From contig JARGOI010000026.1 of NCBI GenBank assembly GCA_029212275.1, forward strand, positions 1 through 14,028: DNA of 14,028 bases. The letters run 5' to 3'. A program made the position numbers and the translations under genes. Below are positions 1 to 7,860 of this stretch, piece after piece; the first letter of the stretch is position 1; the number at the start of each line of letters is the position of its first letter. This stretch comes from Thalassolituus sp. (GTDB lineage Bacteria; Pseudomonadota; Gammaproteobacteria; Pseudomonadales; Oceanobacteraceae). Below the pieces are notes generated by a model. The model ran no database searches. It had not been told where the DNA came from and worked only from the letters and a program-made list of their open reading frames with translations.

Positions 1-1626
1 CACGCATGGTTTTTAGATGGATTTTCACCCGCTAAAAATCCAGACATGTGGAATGACACACTCTTTCAACAGATTCGTCGCATCTCGCGTCAAGCACGCT
101 TAGATAAATCAGATCCTAATCACACCCGCATGCCCACCGTAGCAACTTATGCGGCAACGAGTGCCATTAAACGTGGCCTGTGCGGCGCAGGTTTTACGTT
201 GCAAAAAACCACAGGATTTGGTCGTAAGCGCGAAATGACTTGTGGCCGCTATAGCTTACAAGCTGGCCCTGAGATCAACCCAAGAGCAGAACAACGCCCC
301 TGGCTGCGCATGCCAAATTCGATGAAAGTACCAAACTCATTAAATAATCATCGTTCGGTAGCCATTATCGGTGCTGGTTTAGCCGGTTGTACCAGTGCTC
401 GCTCGCTGGCCGAGCGAGGCTATCACATTATCTTGCTCGATAAAGACGGCATTGCCCAAGGCGCTTCTGGCAATCCCCAAGGTGGGCTGTACATCAAGTC
501 CGCGGTGGACGATAACGCCACCCATTCTGATTTTTATCGGCAAGCGTATTTGTATGCCTTGCAACGTGTCGATAGCCTCACCAGTAGCGAAGGATGGCAA
601 GCGTGCGGCGTGTTACAACTGGCGTTTAATGAGAAAGAGCGACAACGTCAGCAACGTTTTCTACAAAGTCAGCAACCACCAGAAGACTTTGTTCGAGGTA
701 TTAATATTACTCAGAGCGATGCATGGTGTGATGTCATGCAAAGCGATGACCAACTTGCCCAGACCAATGCCTCTGTTGAAGACACCAGCTTTGGCGGATT
801 ATTTTATCCGAAAGCAGGGTGGGTTTCGTTAGTGGATTTTTGCAAAGCATTAATAGATCACCCCAATATCCACTTTAAGCAAACGCGCGTCGAAAAACTT
901 CAACAAACGCCAACCTCTATTACCCTAGAGTGTCGGTCGGGTGAGATACCAGCTACTGCCTCAAGCAGTCACTCTATCGAGTGTTCACAAGTGGTGATTG
1001 CAACTGCGTGGCAAACAAAAGAATTACTGCCCGATGCCTACTTACCCATCAAATCAATTCGCGGCCAATTAACGTACTTAGATGCCCAAACGGTGCCACC
1101 ATTATCCACGGTGTTGTGTGCCAAAAGTTATGTCCCACCGCCCCAAGACGGACGTTTATTAATTGGTGCTACCTATCATATTAATGATTCTGACACCTCG
1201 CTTCGCGCTCAAGATCACGATACAAATATCGAGAATTTACGTCAATTCGGCGCGGCTTGGAGTAATGCTGCCGATCACGCAAAGGTAATTGGTGGTCGGG
1301 TTGGATTTCGTTGTACCACACCCGATTATTTGCCGATCGTAGGTCCAGTGTGCGATACCCAAGCCACACTCAAAAGCCTAAAACCGATGGCAAAAAATGC
1401 GCATCAAATTCCAGTCGCCGACATGCCATGGCAACCTGGTATTTGGCTCAATATTGGACATGGTTCTCGTGGTTTGGTGTCGGCACCTTTTAGTGCAGAA
1501 CTGCTGACCAGCATGATGACCGGCAATACCGTCAGTTGCAGTAGCAAGGCAATGGAAGCACTGCTGCCCTGTCGTTTTTTGATAAGGGATATGATACGCC
1601 GCAAAGTGACCGCGGCGGATGATTAA
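1..1626 (+). CDS. mnmC: Bifunctional tRNA wobble-uridine modification protein MnmC, 3' part (5' end outside window)
   Basis: MnmC completes 5-methylaminomethyl-(2-thio)uridine at the wobble position of certain tRNAs in the cytoplasm. Its C-terminal FAD domain removes the carboxymethyl group and its N-terminal SAM domain then methylates the amine. The reading frame is open from base 1, so the gene starts upstream; 541 codons are visible. Bases 16-51 encode DGFSPAKNPDMW, the family signature near the methyltransferase active site, including its conserved Asp. Bases about 136-250 encode the conserved end of that domain (TYAATSAIKRGL, GFGRKREM). The FAD domain begins at the Rossmann motif GAGLAG (370-387), followed by a beta2 acidic residue in LLDKDG. 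The C-terminal GHGSRGL motif lies at about 1456-1476. The two domains are fused, as in gammaproteobacteria. An ATG at 46 lies inside the methyltransferase motif and is not the start. The gene converges on the UPF0270 gene. Confidence 0.96.
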   Translation, partial: HAWFLDGFSPAKNPDMWNDTLFQQIRRISRQARLDKSDPNHTRMPTVATYAATSAIKRGLCGAGFTLQKTTGFGRKREMTCGRYSLQAGPEINPRAEQRPWLRMPNSMKVPNSLNNHRSVAIIGAGLAGCTSARSLAERGYHIILLDKDGIAQGASGNPQGGLYIKSAVDDNATHSDFYRQAYLYALQRVDSLTSSEGWQACGVLQLAFNEKERQRQQRFLQSQQPPEDFVRGINITQSDAWCDVMQSDDQLAQTNASVEDTSFGGLFYPKAGWVSLVDFCKALIDHPNIHFKQTRVEKLQQTPTSITLECRSGEIPATASSSHSIECSQVVIATAWQTKELLPDAYLPIKSIRGQLTYLDAQTVPPLSTVLCAKSYVPPPQDGRLLIGATYHINDSDTSLRAQDHDTNIENLRQFGAAWSNAADHAKVIGGRVGFRCTTPDYLPIVGPVCDTQATLKSLKPMAKNAHQIPVADMPWQPGIWLNIGHGSRGLVSAPFSAELLTSMMTGNTVSCSSKAMEALLPCRFLIRDMIRRKVTAADD

Positions 1627-1641
1627 CATCTATTATAAAAG

Positions 1642-1658
1642 CCTCTGGTCATCAGAGG
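1642..1658. terminator. Hairpin between convergent mnmC and UPF0270 genes (candidate terminator)
   Basis: CCTCTG (1642-1647) and CAGAGG (1653-1658) form a perfect 6-bp stem with a 5-nt loop, 16 nt after the mnmC stop. On the minus strand the stem is followed by C and then TTTT, a short U-run. On the plus strand no U-run follows directly. The UPF0270 stop codon (1652-1654) lies inside the hairpin. It could serve both convergent genes, but the stem is short and the U-run weak. Confidence 0.4.
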
Positions 1659-1933
1659 TCTGAAGGCAAATTTTCTTTCAAAACCAAGTGACAACTCGAT
1701 TCGACTGGGTCAAATAAAATCACTACTTTACCTGTTTGTATTTGTCCTAGCACTTGGCCACGTTTAGCCTCCAAAGTATCAGCATAATCGCCGTAATCAG
1801 TGCCTTCGCGGGTAATAAAATCATCCATAATTGCGACCAGAGCGTCTTCTGATAAATGCTGCCAAGGAATGGCAATGACACCTTCGCCGGGAGTCGCTTC
1901 GTCTTCTTGTATATGCCCAGATTCAGAGTCCAA
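1652..1933 (-). CDS. UPF0270 (YheU-like) small protein of unknown function
   Basis: This 93-aa soluble protein matches the YheU/UPF0270 family, whose role is not established. The family hallmarks are AIPW at about residues 21-24, FITREGTDYGDY at about 39-50, and a C-terminal part with GKVVILFDP, the ESSCHLVL segment and a charged end. Family members are usually about 70-75 aa; here an acidic N-terminal extension of about 20 residues precedes the core. The start codon is TTG (1931-1933). No other start codon lies in frame before the conserved core, and a GAGAGG ribosome-binding site (1940-1945) stands 6 nt upstream, so TTG is well supported. The start overlaps the last 11 nt of the upstream gene, which suggests translational coupling. 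Family assignment is firm; function is unknown. Confidence 0.85.
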   Translation of the reverse strand: MDSESGHIQEDEATPGEGVIAIPWQHLSEDALVAIMDDFITREGTDYGDYADTLEAKRGQVLGQIQTGKVVILFDPVESSCHLVLKENLPSDL

Positions 1934-2366
1934 AAGACGCCTCTCTTTCCCATTCGCACGACATCCTTAAATCGTTATCGGAAGGAACATGCGCTCGTTC
2001 TGGTTGCCAATTAAAGGTATGGCGTCCAGACATTTCGGTCTCTAAATGTACCGATGCCGACAACCAATACATACTTTTGAGCAAGCCTTCAAACTGTTTC
2101 AACCAGCTTTCCCATTCGTATTCAACTGCGCGATAGGTCGCCGCAAAATGAATCACTTGGGTATGGTAAGCCCCAGAGAAAATATCATCGCCACTCATGG
2201 CAAACATCTCGCGGCGTAGTAATGAAAATTGATCATCTATGCCCAGCGGTAACGACTGTATTGCCGTCCAATTTGTTTGTCGTTCGTAACGCGCGGCCAA
2301 ATTATCGACCGAAGGTAAATGTCGAATAATCCCATACACGACCGATTCATAATCAAACGCTGTCAC
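1923..2366 (-). CDS. Unrecognised 147-aa soluble protein, coupled to the UPF0270 gene
   Basis: I do not recognise this protein. It has no signal peptide or membrane segment, is rich in aromatic residues (several Trp, Tyr and Phe, including WESWLKQF and a CEWERE end), and looks compact and cytoplasmic. The frame opens at a GTG at 2372, but a GGGAG ribosome-binding site (2372-2376) overlaps that codon. The next in-frame GTG, at 2366, is 5 nt from the site and is the better start. The stop overlaps the TTG start of the UPF0270 gene by 11 nt, so the two are probably co-translated. Codon usage looks like that of its neighbours. It is a genuine gene by its ribosome-binding site, length and coupling, but a function cannot be assigned. 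Confidence 0.75.
   Translation of the reverse strand: MTAFDYESVVYGIIRHLPSVDNLAARYERQTNWTAIQSLPLGIDDQFSLLRREMFAMSGDDIFSGAYHTQVIHFAATYRAVEYEWESWLKQFEGLLKSMYWLSASVHLETEMSGRHTFNWQPERAHVPSDNDLRMSCEWEREASFGL
1940..1945 (-). promoter_or_regulatory. Ribosome-binding site fixing the TTG start of the UPF0270 gene
   Basis: GAGAGG on the minus strand lies 6 nt before the TTG at 1933. It sits inside the 3' end of the upstream gene, so ribosomes finishing that gene could reload here. Confidence 0.6.
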
Positions 2367-2371
2367 AAGCA

Positions 2372-2376
2372 CTCCC
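2372..2376 (-). promoter_or_regulatory. Ribosome-binding site supporting the GTG start at 2366
   Basis: GGGAG on the minus strand is 5 nt before the GTG at 2366. It directly overlaps the alternative GTG at 2372, which makes that upstream start unlikely. Confidence 0.5.
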
Positions 2377-2527
2377 TTTGGTTTAAACGTGTTAACAATT
2401 CATTTTGAAATCAGTAAAAAAAATACAATAAAACCGATATAAGACTCGATGAAAACTTAAATTGCTTGGCCAAATCATAACGGAATTTGTCATTTACTTA
2501 AATCACCGACACTCGTTACCAACAATT

Positions 2528-3679
2528 TTATTCTGCAACGATTTTTTTTTCAGACAAACAGACCCAAACCAGAGGCACGGCTAACAGCGCGACAATGCCT
2601 GCTCCAGTGAAAACCAGAGCACCACCCAATTCTTCCCAGTACTGACCACTGACATAAGCACCAATTGCCCCGCCCAAACCAAAGCCAATGCCGCTGTACC
2701 AAGCTTGTCCACGACCACGCAAATGAGAAGGAAATAACTGGTGAATATATTGCATTGATACCGCATGCAAGGCAGCAAAACTGAACGCATGCAAGGTTTG
2801 CAATGCCACCAGCCACCACAAAGAGTGCACGGCATAACCGGTTAAACACCAGCGTATTGCGGTAATAAGCAAACTGGCGACCATCCAACTGCGCCAGCTC
2901 ATCAAATGCATAATGCGACCAAATTGCCAAAACAAAAGTACTTCAGCAAATACACCAACCGCCCAAAGCAGGCCGGTCATCCAACTGCTGTAACCCTGCT
3001 GTTCTAGGTAAATACTGAAAAAAGTGTAATAAGGTCCAAAGCTGATTTGCAACAGCACCGTGGCGAGTAAAAAACCTAAGGTCGTGCGTTTCAGTATGTG
3101 GGGCCAAATTGCCGGATTCTGGTTATCAGGGCGGGGTTCTAATGAGCGCTCACCCATCGTCCAACCGTTGTAAGTAATCCATGCAATCAGCACCCACATC
3201 ACGGCGGGTAATGCGGCCACCGACGTGTTCTGAATCAGACCACCTAACGCCACCACACTGGCGATAAAGCCAATCGAACCCCATAATCGCAAGCGACTGT
3301 AACGATTTAAATCATTGTTCAAGCTTTGCATGCACAAGGCTTCGTATTGCGGCAACATGGCTGCCCAAAAGAAACCGTACAACACCATCACTACGGCCAT
3401 TTTCCAAACGCCGTCGGCCCAAAATACTGCCGAAAAAAATAGTAAAGTCAGTACGCCAACGTAGCGCAACATGCGCTGACTGCTGTGAAAACGATGCGCC
3501 TGTGACGCCCAAAAATCGGGTGCCAGAATACGAATCAACGAAAACACCGCCATCAGCCAGCCAATATCTTCACTGCTAAATTGCAAATGCTGTAAGTACA
3601 AACCCCAATAAGGAGCGATGCAGCCCAGCAAGGCAAAATACAACCCGTAAAATAATGCGAAGCGAGAAGAAACCGTCAT
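2528..3679 (-). CDS. Major facilitator superfamily transporter, HcaT/MFS_1-like
   Basis: This 383-aa inner-membrane protein has about twelve hydrophobic segments and the N-terminal pattern of HcaT-like MFS permeases. A first helix (FALFYGLYFALLG) leads to GLYLQHLQFSSEDIGWL at about residues 26-42, then a second helix ending near RILAP and a short charged loop. The typical mid-protein SRLRLWGSIGF segment is at about 128-138. A cytoplasmic loop at about 175-193 separates the two halves, and the C-terminal half contains SHLRGRGQAWYSGIGFGLGG. HcaT is known as a candidate 3-phenylpropionate importer, but the substrate here cannot be read from the sequence. The gene follows aroC on the same strand, as in Pseudomonas-type genomes, with a 140-nt gap. 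The ribosome-binding site before the ATG at 3679 is weak. Confidence 0.85.
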   Translation of the reverse strand: MTVSSRFALFYGLYFALLGCIAPYWGLYLQHLQFSSEDIGWLMAVFSLIRILAPDFWASQAHRFHSSQRMLRYVGVLTLLFFSAVFWADGVWKMAVVMVLYGFFWAAMLPQYEALCMQSLNNDLNRYSRLRLWGSIGFIASVVALGGLIQNTSVAALPAVMWVLIAWITYNGWTMGERSLEPRPDNQNPAIWPHILKRTTLGFLLATVLLQISFGPYYTFFSIYLEQQGYSSWMTGLLWAVGVFAEVLLFWQFGRIMHLMSWRSWMVASLLITAIRWCLTGYAVHSLWWLVALQTLHAFSFAALHAVSMQYIHQLFPSHLRGRGQAWYSGIGFGLGGAIGAYVSGQYWEELGGALVFTGAGIVALLAVPLVWVCLSEKKIVAE

Positions 3680-3712
3680 ATACCCATCGTTTTAGAAGCA
3701 GTAGCTGTGGCT

Positions 3713-3732
3713 GAATTATTCAGAGATGCTTA
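3713..3732 (-). repeat. Dispersed intergenic repeat, copy 1
   Basis: On the minus strand this reads TAAGCATCTCTGAATAATTC. It matches 16 of 20 positions with the copy at 6001-6020 and 14 of 20 with the copy at 10904-10923. It is preceded by TTAA (3730-3733) and lies in the gap between aroC and the transporter gene. Its end forms part of the palindrome CTGAATTATTCAG (3711-3723). Confidence 0.45.
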
Positions 3733-3819
3733 AAGAAAACCCCGCCGCTAATTCGTTGCTACGATCAGCGCACAGGGTTGGTTATTCGTTGTCTCGCAAT
3801 TAAACCATCGAGACAGAAA

Positions 3820-4923
3820 TTAAGCGTCCGGTGCCAAGCCATTAATGATAGGTGTCGAACAGCTGACATCGGCGTTTTGACCACGATGGCGCAACAAGTG
3901 ATCCACCAGCACAATGGCCATCATAGCTTCAGCGATCGGTGTGGCACGGATACCAACACAAGGGTCATGACGGCCCTTGGTAATGACTTCAATCGCATTG
4001 CCCGCAGTATCAATAGAGCGACCGGGAATGACCATGCTCGACGTTGGTTTTAAAGCGATGTGCGCAATGATATCTTGGCCGCTACTGATGCCACCCAAAA
4101 TCCCACCAGAATGATTGCTTAAAAATCCTTCTGGGGTCATTTCATCGCGGTGTTCGGTGCCTTTTTGTGTCACAACCTCAAAACCATCACCAATTTCAAC
4201 GCCTTTCACCGCATTGATGCTCATCAGAGCGTGGGCTAAATCGGCGTCTAAACGATCAAAAATAGGCTCCCCTAAACCGGGTTTTACCCCAGTAGCGACT
4301 ACGCTAATGCGTGCCCCAACCGAGTTTCCTTCTTCACGAAGTTTGATCATGTAATCTTCCATCTCTGGCACTTTCGCAGCATCCGGACAGAAGAAAGGAT
4401 TGTTGTGCACTTCGTTCCAATCGAAGGCTTCTGCTTTGATTGGACCCAACTGCGATAAATAGCCACGCACTTCGATGCCTTTGGCCGCCAATACTTTTTT
4501 GGCAATGGCACCTGCGGCTACGCGCATTGCTGTCTCGCGTGCTGACGAGCGACCACCACCACGATAATCGCGAAAACCATATTTGTGGTTGTAGGCGTAA
4601 TCGGCATGCGCAGGTCGGAAGGTATCGGCAATATTGGAATAATCTTTCGAACGCTGATCGGTGTTCTCAATCAACAAACCAATCGGCGTGCCCGTGGTTT
4701 TACCTTCAAACACACCAGATAAAATTTTCACTTCATCAGGCTCACGGCGCTGAGTAGTGTAGCGTGATGTGCCTGGCTTACGACGGTCTAAGTCGGCTTG
4801 AAGATCTTTTTCTGATAACTCAATACCAGGAGGACAACCGTCAACAATAGCGCCTATGGCTAAGCCGTGACTTTCGCCAAAGGAGGTGACCGTGAATAGT
4901 TTTCCGAACGTATTACCCGACAT
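3820..4923 (-). CDS. aroC: Chorismate synthase
   Basis: AroC converts 5-enolpyruvylshikimate-3-phosphate to chorismate using reduced FMN, the last step of the shikimate pathway. At 367 aa it has normal length. All three family signatures are present: GESHG at residues 16-20 with the following DGCPPG, the FMN/phosphate-binding RGGGRSSARE at 121-130, and GRHDPCVGIRATP at 317-329 near the C-terminus. The conserved histidines H19 and H106 are present. The ATG start at 4923 has an AGGA ribosome-binding site 5 nt upstream. It lies 48 nt downstream of prmB on the same strand and is probably transcribed with it. Nothing is truncated or unusual. Confidence 0.98.
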   Translation of the reverse strand: MSGNTFGKLFTVTSFGESHGLAIGAIVDGCPPGIELSEKDLQADLDRRKPGTSRYTTQRREPDEVKILSGVFEGKTTGTPIGLLIENTDQRSKDYSNIADTFRPAHADYAYNHKYGFRDYRGGGRSSARETAMRVAAGAIAKKVLAAKGIEVRGYLSQLGPIKAEAFDWNEVHNNPFFCPDAAKVPEMEDYMIKLREEGNSVGARISVVATGVKPGLGEPIFDRLDADLAHALMSINAVKGVEIGDGFEVVTQKGTEHRDEMTPEGFLSNHSGGILGGISSGQDIIAHIALKPTSSMVIPGRSIDTAGNAIEVITKGRHDPCVGIRATPIAEAMMAIVLVDHLLRHRGQNADVSCSTPIINGLAPDA

Positions 4924-4971
4924 AAAAATCCTGTTTGGACGCGGTGCGTCACTTTCATTTATTAATTCTAA

Positions 4972-5892
4972 TTACTTTAAAAAATCTGTGTCCAAGTCCT
5001 GCGCACGCAATACGCAAATGCCATGTCCGCCGTGCTCAAATTTTGGCCAAACAAACGGCAAATTCGGATACGCCGCTTGTAATGCGGGATAACTGTTTCC
5101 TACTTCCAACACCAAGATACCATCATCAGTTAAATACTGGCGTGCTTCGCGCAACATGATATGCACCAGATCTAATCCATCTTCTCCCGCGGCCAAGGCC
5201 AGCTCGGGTTCGTGCTGAAACTCTTCGGGTAAACACGCCATGTCATCGGCATCCACGTAAGGAGGATTGCTGACAATAATGTCGTATTTGCCTGACGCTG
5301 CGCTAAATAAATCCGATTGCAATGCAACCACGCGGTCCGATAAATCGTGTGCTTGAATATTATCTTCGGCCACTTCTAAGGCATCAAAGGAGATGTCTAA
5401 CAAATCGACATGAGCCTCCAAAAATTGATGCGCGCAGGCGATACCAATGCAGCCTGATCCGGCACACAAGTCTAGTATTCGCTGGGGTGCTTTGCCTCCC
5501 GGCAAATAAGGCGTAAAACTTGTTTTAATCAACTCGGCAATGGGCGAGCGAGGAATTAATACACGTTCGTCAACAAAATAAGCACGGCCACAAAACCAAG
5601 CGATGCCAGTAATATAAGGAACTGGCACCCGTTGATTAATCCTAACATCCAACAGATTAACGATGGCTTCGCGTTCCTGCGACGTCAGACGTGCCGTTTT
5701 CTGCTCCACGGCATGACGCCATGGCAGATGTATCGCGTGTGCAACCAGTTGCAATGCGTCATCCCAAGGATTATCAGTGCCATGGCCATAATACAAATTC
5801 GCCGCCGACATCTGACTTACCGCCCAGCGCAGCATATCTTCGATGGTGCGTAACTGCGCTATCGCGTCGTCGGCGTGTTGTTGAAAATCCAT
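4972..5892 (-). CDS. prmB: Ribosomal protein uL3 (L3) glutamine N5-methyltransferase PrmB
   Basis: PrmB uses SAM to methylate a glutamine of ribosomal protein L3 during 50S assembly. Counting from the upstream GTG at 5901, the hallmarks are the N-terminal helical domain, RVPVPYITG at 91-99 (the domain linker), the SAM-binding DLCAGSGCIG at 144-153, the acidic DLLDIS end of strand 2, and the catalytic NPPY at 212-215 that binds the substrate glutamine side chain. RVPVPYITG and LIPRSPIAELI place it in the PrmB rather than the PrmC branch. The frame also allows GTG at 5901, but AAAGAG (5901-5906) overlaps that codon and lies 8 nt before ATG at 5892. I therefore choose 5892, giving 306 aa. It leads the prmB-aroC-transporter gene run. 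Confidence 0.95.
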   Translation of the reverse strand: MDFQQHADDAIAQLRTIEDMLRWAVSQMSAANLYYGHGTDNPWDDALQLVAHAIHLPWRHAVEQKTARLTSQEREAIVNLLDVRINQRVPVPYITGIAWFCGRAYFVDERVLIPRSPIAELIKTSFTPYLPGGKAPQRILDLCAGSGCIGIACAHQFLEAHVDLLDISFDALEVAEDNIQAHDLSDRVVALQSDLFSAASGKYDIIVSNPPYVDADDMACLPEEFQHEPELALAAGEDGLDLVHIMLREARQYLTDDGILVLEVGNSYPALQAAYPNLPFVWPKFEHGGHGICVLRAQDLDTDFLK

Positions 5893-5900
5893 CAAAAGCA

Positions 5901-5906
5901 CTCTTT
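5901..5906 (-). promoter_or_regulatory. Ribosome-binding site deciding the prmB start
   Basis: AAAGAG on the minus strand is 8 nt before the ATG at 5892. It overlaps the alternative GTG at 5899-5901, so initiation at that GTG is unlikely. Confidence 0.55.
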
Positions 5907-5968
5907 AAAAAAGGCACAGATAAAAAACAGCTCAAAAACTTGAATAATACGGCTGTAAAAAAAGCGCT

Positions 5969-5974
5969 AGTATA
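5969..5974 (-). promoter_or_regulatory. Possible -10 element for prmB operon
   Basis: TATACT on the minus strand is a good sigma-70 -10 hexamer about 77 nt before the prmB ATG. The hexamer 17 nt upstream (TAGTGA) is a poor -35. The leader would contain three T-runs (5957-5963, 5922-5927, 5907-5912). This is a prediction by eye only. Confidence 0.3.
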
Positions 5975-6000
5975 ACGGATACAAGGGTTGATCACTACTT

Positions 6001-6031
6001 AAGGCACCTCTGAAAAATTCCTAAGCGCCTT
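6001..6031 (+). repeat. Dispersed intergenic repeat, copy 2, with imperfect hairpin
   Basis: The core AAGGCACCTCTGAAAAATTC (6001-6020) resembles the copies at 3713-3732 (minus) and 10904-10923 (plus), matching each at 16 of 20 positions. TTAA (5999-6002) precedes GGCAC and CTAA (6021-6024) follows the core. AAGGCAC (6001-6007) and GCGCCTT (6025-6031) pair at 6 of 7 positions. It lies in the gap between the patatin gene and prmB. Confidence 0.45.
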
Positions 6032-6055
6032 CAGCGACTGTGTTAACCACCTTGC

Positions 6056-6988
6056 CTAATTTTGGATTTCAGCGTAAATGCTGCTTTCTTGGTATTCAAA
6101 CGCATCCAGAGCATTCATAGCGACTTGGTAGCCAATATCAATCATTTCTTGGGCGCGATAAAACTCGTACATCTCGCAACTTGAAGAAGGGATACGAATT
6201 AATAAATCGGGTGGATAACCGGCGGTTTTGAAGCGACTGATGGACGATTGCATCACCTCGAACATACGGCTTAGGGTTTCTATTTTACCTAAACTGTTAT
6301 CCGCTTCTTTGCGTGCATCGTCAGCTTTGCCACCGAACCATCCGCTGGCTTTGCTAACAATGGTGTCGAGCCAAGCGCTTTTTTCTTCTTCGGCAACATC
6401 AACGCCCTTAATCAAGTTCATTGGTAAGGGGACATCAGCGTTTAAATCTACCGCGATAATCAGTTCAGCATGGGCTGAAACACAAGGAGTGATGGGCAAT
6501 GGATTGAGTACGGCCCCGTCGACCAACAACATATTATCCATACTAACAGGAGCAAGGATGGACGGAATAGCTGCTGAAGCACGCATTGCCGACACCAACG
6601 AACCCCGTTGAAACCAGACTTCTTTTTTACTGATCAAATCGGTGGCGACAGACGTAAATGGAATATTCAAATCTTCAATCAAACAACCACCGAGCATCTC
6701 TTCGATGTTGGTATAGACTTTTTCCAATTTTAACGCACCGCCCGACAAAAAGCTAAAATCAAGCAGCCGTAATACATCTAAATAACCAAGCCCGACCACC
6801 CACTTACGGTAATCGTCGAGTTTGCCGGCGGCATAAAACCCGCCCACTATCGCCCCCATCGAGCAGCCAGAAATACTGACAATATCGTAGCCACGTTCTT
6901 CAATCGCTTGAATAACACCAATATGGGTATAGCCACGCGCACCGCCACTGCCTAATGCCAAAGCAATCTTTCTACGTGCTGTTTTCAT
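6056..6988 (-). CDS. rssA: Patatin-like phospholipase, RssA family
   Basis: This is a 310-aa Ser-Asp dyad acyl hydrolase of the bacterial patatin family. The oxyanion-hole glycine motif GSGGARG is at residues 13-19, the nucleophile elbow GCSMG at 41-45 (Ser43), and the catalytic Asp157 is in DGAVLNPLP, with DGA replacing the more usual DGG. There is no signal peptide, so it probably acts at the cytoplasmic side of the membrane. The length and the GYTHIGVIQAIEERG start fit the RssA/YchK subgroup rather than secreted ExoU-like toxins. The gene begins 14 nt after the DUF4892 gene stop and is very likely co-transcribed with it. The physiological lipid substrate is unknown, and the gene symbol is by family resemblance. 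Confidence 0.9.
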   Translation of the reverse strand: MKTARRKIALALGSGGARGYTHIGVIQAIEERGYDIVSISGCSMGAIVGGFYAAGKLDDYRKWVVGLGYLDVLRLLDFSFLSGGALKLEKVYTNIEEMLGGCLIEDLNIPFTSVATDLISKKEVWFQRGSLVSAMRASAAIPSILAPVSMDNMLLVDGAVLNPLPITPCVSAHAELIIAVDLNADVPLPMNLIKGVDVAEEEKSAWLDTIVSKASGWFGGKADDARKEADNSLGKIETLSRMFEVMQSSISRFKTAGYPPDLLIRIPSSSCEMYEFYRAQEMIDIGYQVAMNALDAFEYQESSIYAEIQN

Positions 6989-7002
6989 ACAGAGATTTTC
7001 CG

Positions 7003-7860
7003 TTACCGACTAGGCCAAAATAAAAATCGTAAGGCAGTTTCATCCGACGTCGTCGGTGCAGGTGTTAATGCCCCTTGTGAAGAAATCTGAATCCGCTCAT
7101 CTACCTGTAATCGTAATTGATTTGCCAGCGTATCGGAACACGCTTGGGTGTCTTCCATGCGCTTGCCTTGATAACAGTGCACAATCAAATAAAGACGCTG
7201 CTTTAAACCATTCGACAAGGCATTCAGTTCGTTAATAAGAGGCTGCGAGAGTTCGCTATCCATTTGATCTTTTTTGGTCTTGAAATAGGGCAACCAACCA
7301 GAAGATTCAGACAATACCGAACGAATAGAAGCCAGTGCCACGTCGGTATTGGTGATGGCATCAGGGGTTAATAGTGTATCCACCAAAACTCGCCCCTGAC
7401 GACCACCTCGCATAGAAATATACACCACGTTCAATTCATACAATCCATCTGAGGCATTGCCTAAGGTGACGAGATACGCTTGATCTTTATTGCGACTGAC
7501 AATGCGTGGTTGATCAAACACATCGTTCGCCCAAAAATTACTGCTGCCACAAACGATGCCCACACAACTGAACAATTGTTGTTGTTTTTCGAGGGTAGAG
7601 AGATAAAACGCCATGACCTGATTCAATTGCGCATGATCCGGTAAGGTATACACCCTGCGAGTCAATTGCCCCGACACAATGCGCTCGACTTCGCCATAAA
7701 TCCCATCAGGATTATTCTCTAACTCAGACAAGACCAAACGATAACGTGCGACTTCCTCTTGCTGCTCGTCGTTGATCGCAGACCCTGTATATCCGGGCAA
7801 TGCTAAGCTTGTGGAAGCAAAAAAGAAAATACTGGCGAACGACAATATTTTAATAATCAT
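7003..7860 (-). CDS. DUF4892 family periplasmic protein
   Basis: This 285-aa exported protein has a signal peptide (MIIK, then a hydrophobic run to about residue 18, likely cleaved after Ala20). The DUF4892 hallmark segment, CGSSNFWAND at residues 104-113, follows Cys99. Further cysteines lie at 229 and 241, so two periplasmic disulfides are possible. Residues about 222-268 resemble the rhythm of an OmpA-like domain (strand LYLIVHC, helix DTLANQLRLQV, then ERIQISSQG), but the peptidoglycan-binding residues are not clearly kept. Function is not established for the family. The ribosome-binding site before the ATG at 7860 is weak. It is followed after 14 nt by the patatin gene, which suggests a shared envelope role by context only. 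Confidence 0.82.
   Translation of the reverse strand: MIIKILSFASIFFFASTSLALPGYTGSAINDEQQEEVARYRLVLSELENNPDGIYGEVERIVSGQLTRRVYTLPDHAQLNQVMAFYLSTLEKQQQLFSCVGIVCGSSNFWANDVFDQPRIVSRNKDQAYLVTLGNASDGLYELNVVYISMRGGRQGRVLVDTLLTPDAITNTDVALASIRSVLSESSGWLPYFKTKKDQMDSELSQPLINELNALSNGLKQRLYLIVHCYQGKRMEDTQACSDTLANQLRLQVDERIQISSQGALTPAPTTSDETALRFLFWPSR

Noticed and set aside
395..832. 145-codon open frame on the plus strand inside mnmC
   Set aside because: It lies in another frame of a well-recognised gene, has no family resemblance and a composition typical of out-of-frame translation.
3790..3815. Stem TGTCTCG/CGAGACA just after the aroC stop as an intrinsic terminator
   Set aside because: The 7-bp stem has a 12-nt loop and no U-run follows on the minus strand. 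The downstream transporter gene also fits the same gene run, so termination is not supported.
3778..4757. Open frames antisense to aroC (for example 3778-4053 and 4440-4757)
   Set aside because: They are opposite-strand readings of highly conserved chorismate synthase codons, with no plausible protein features.
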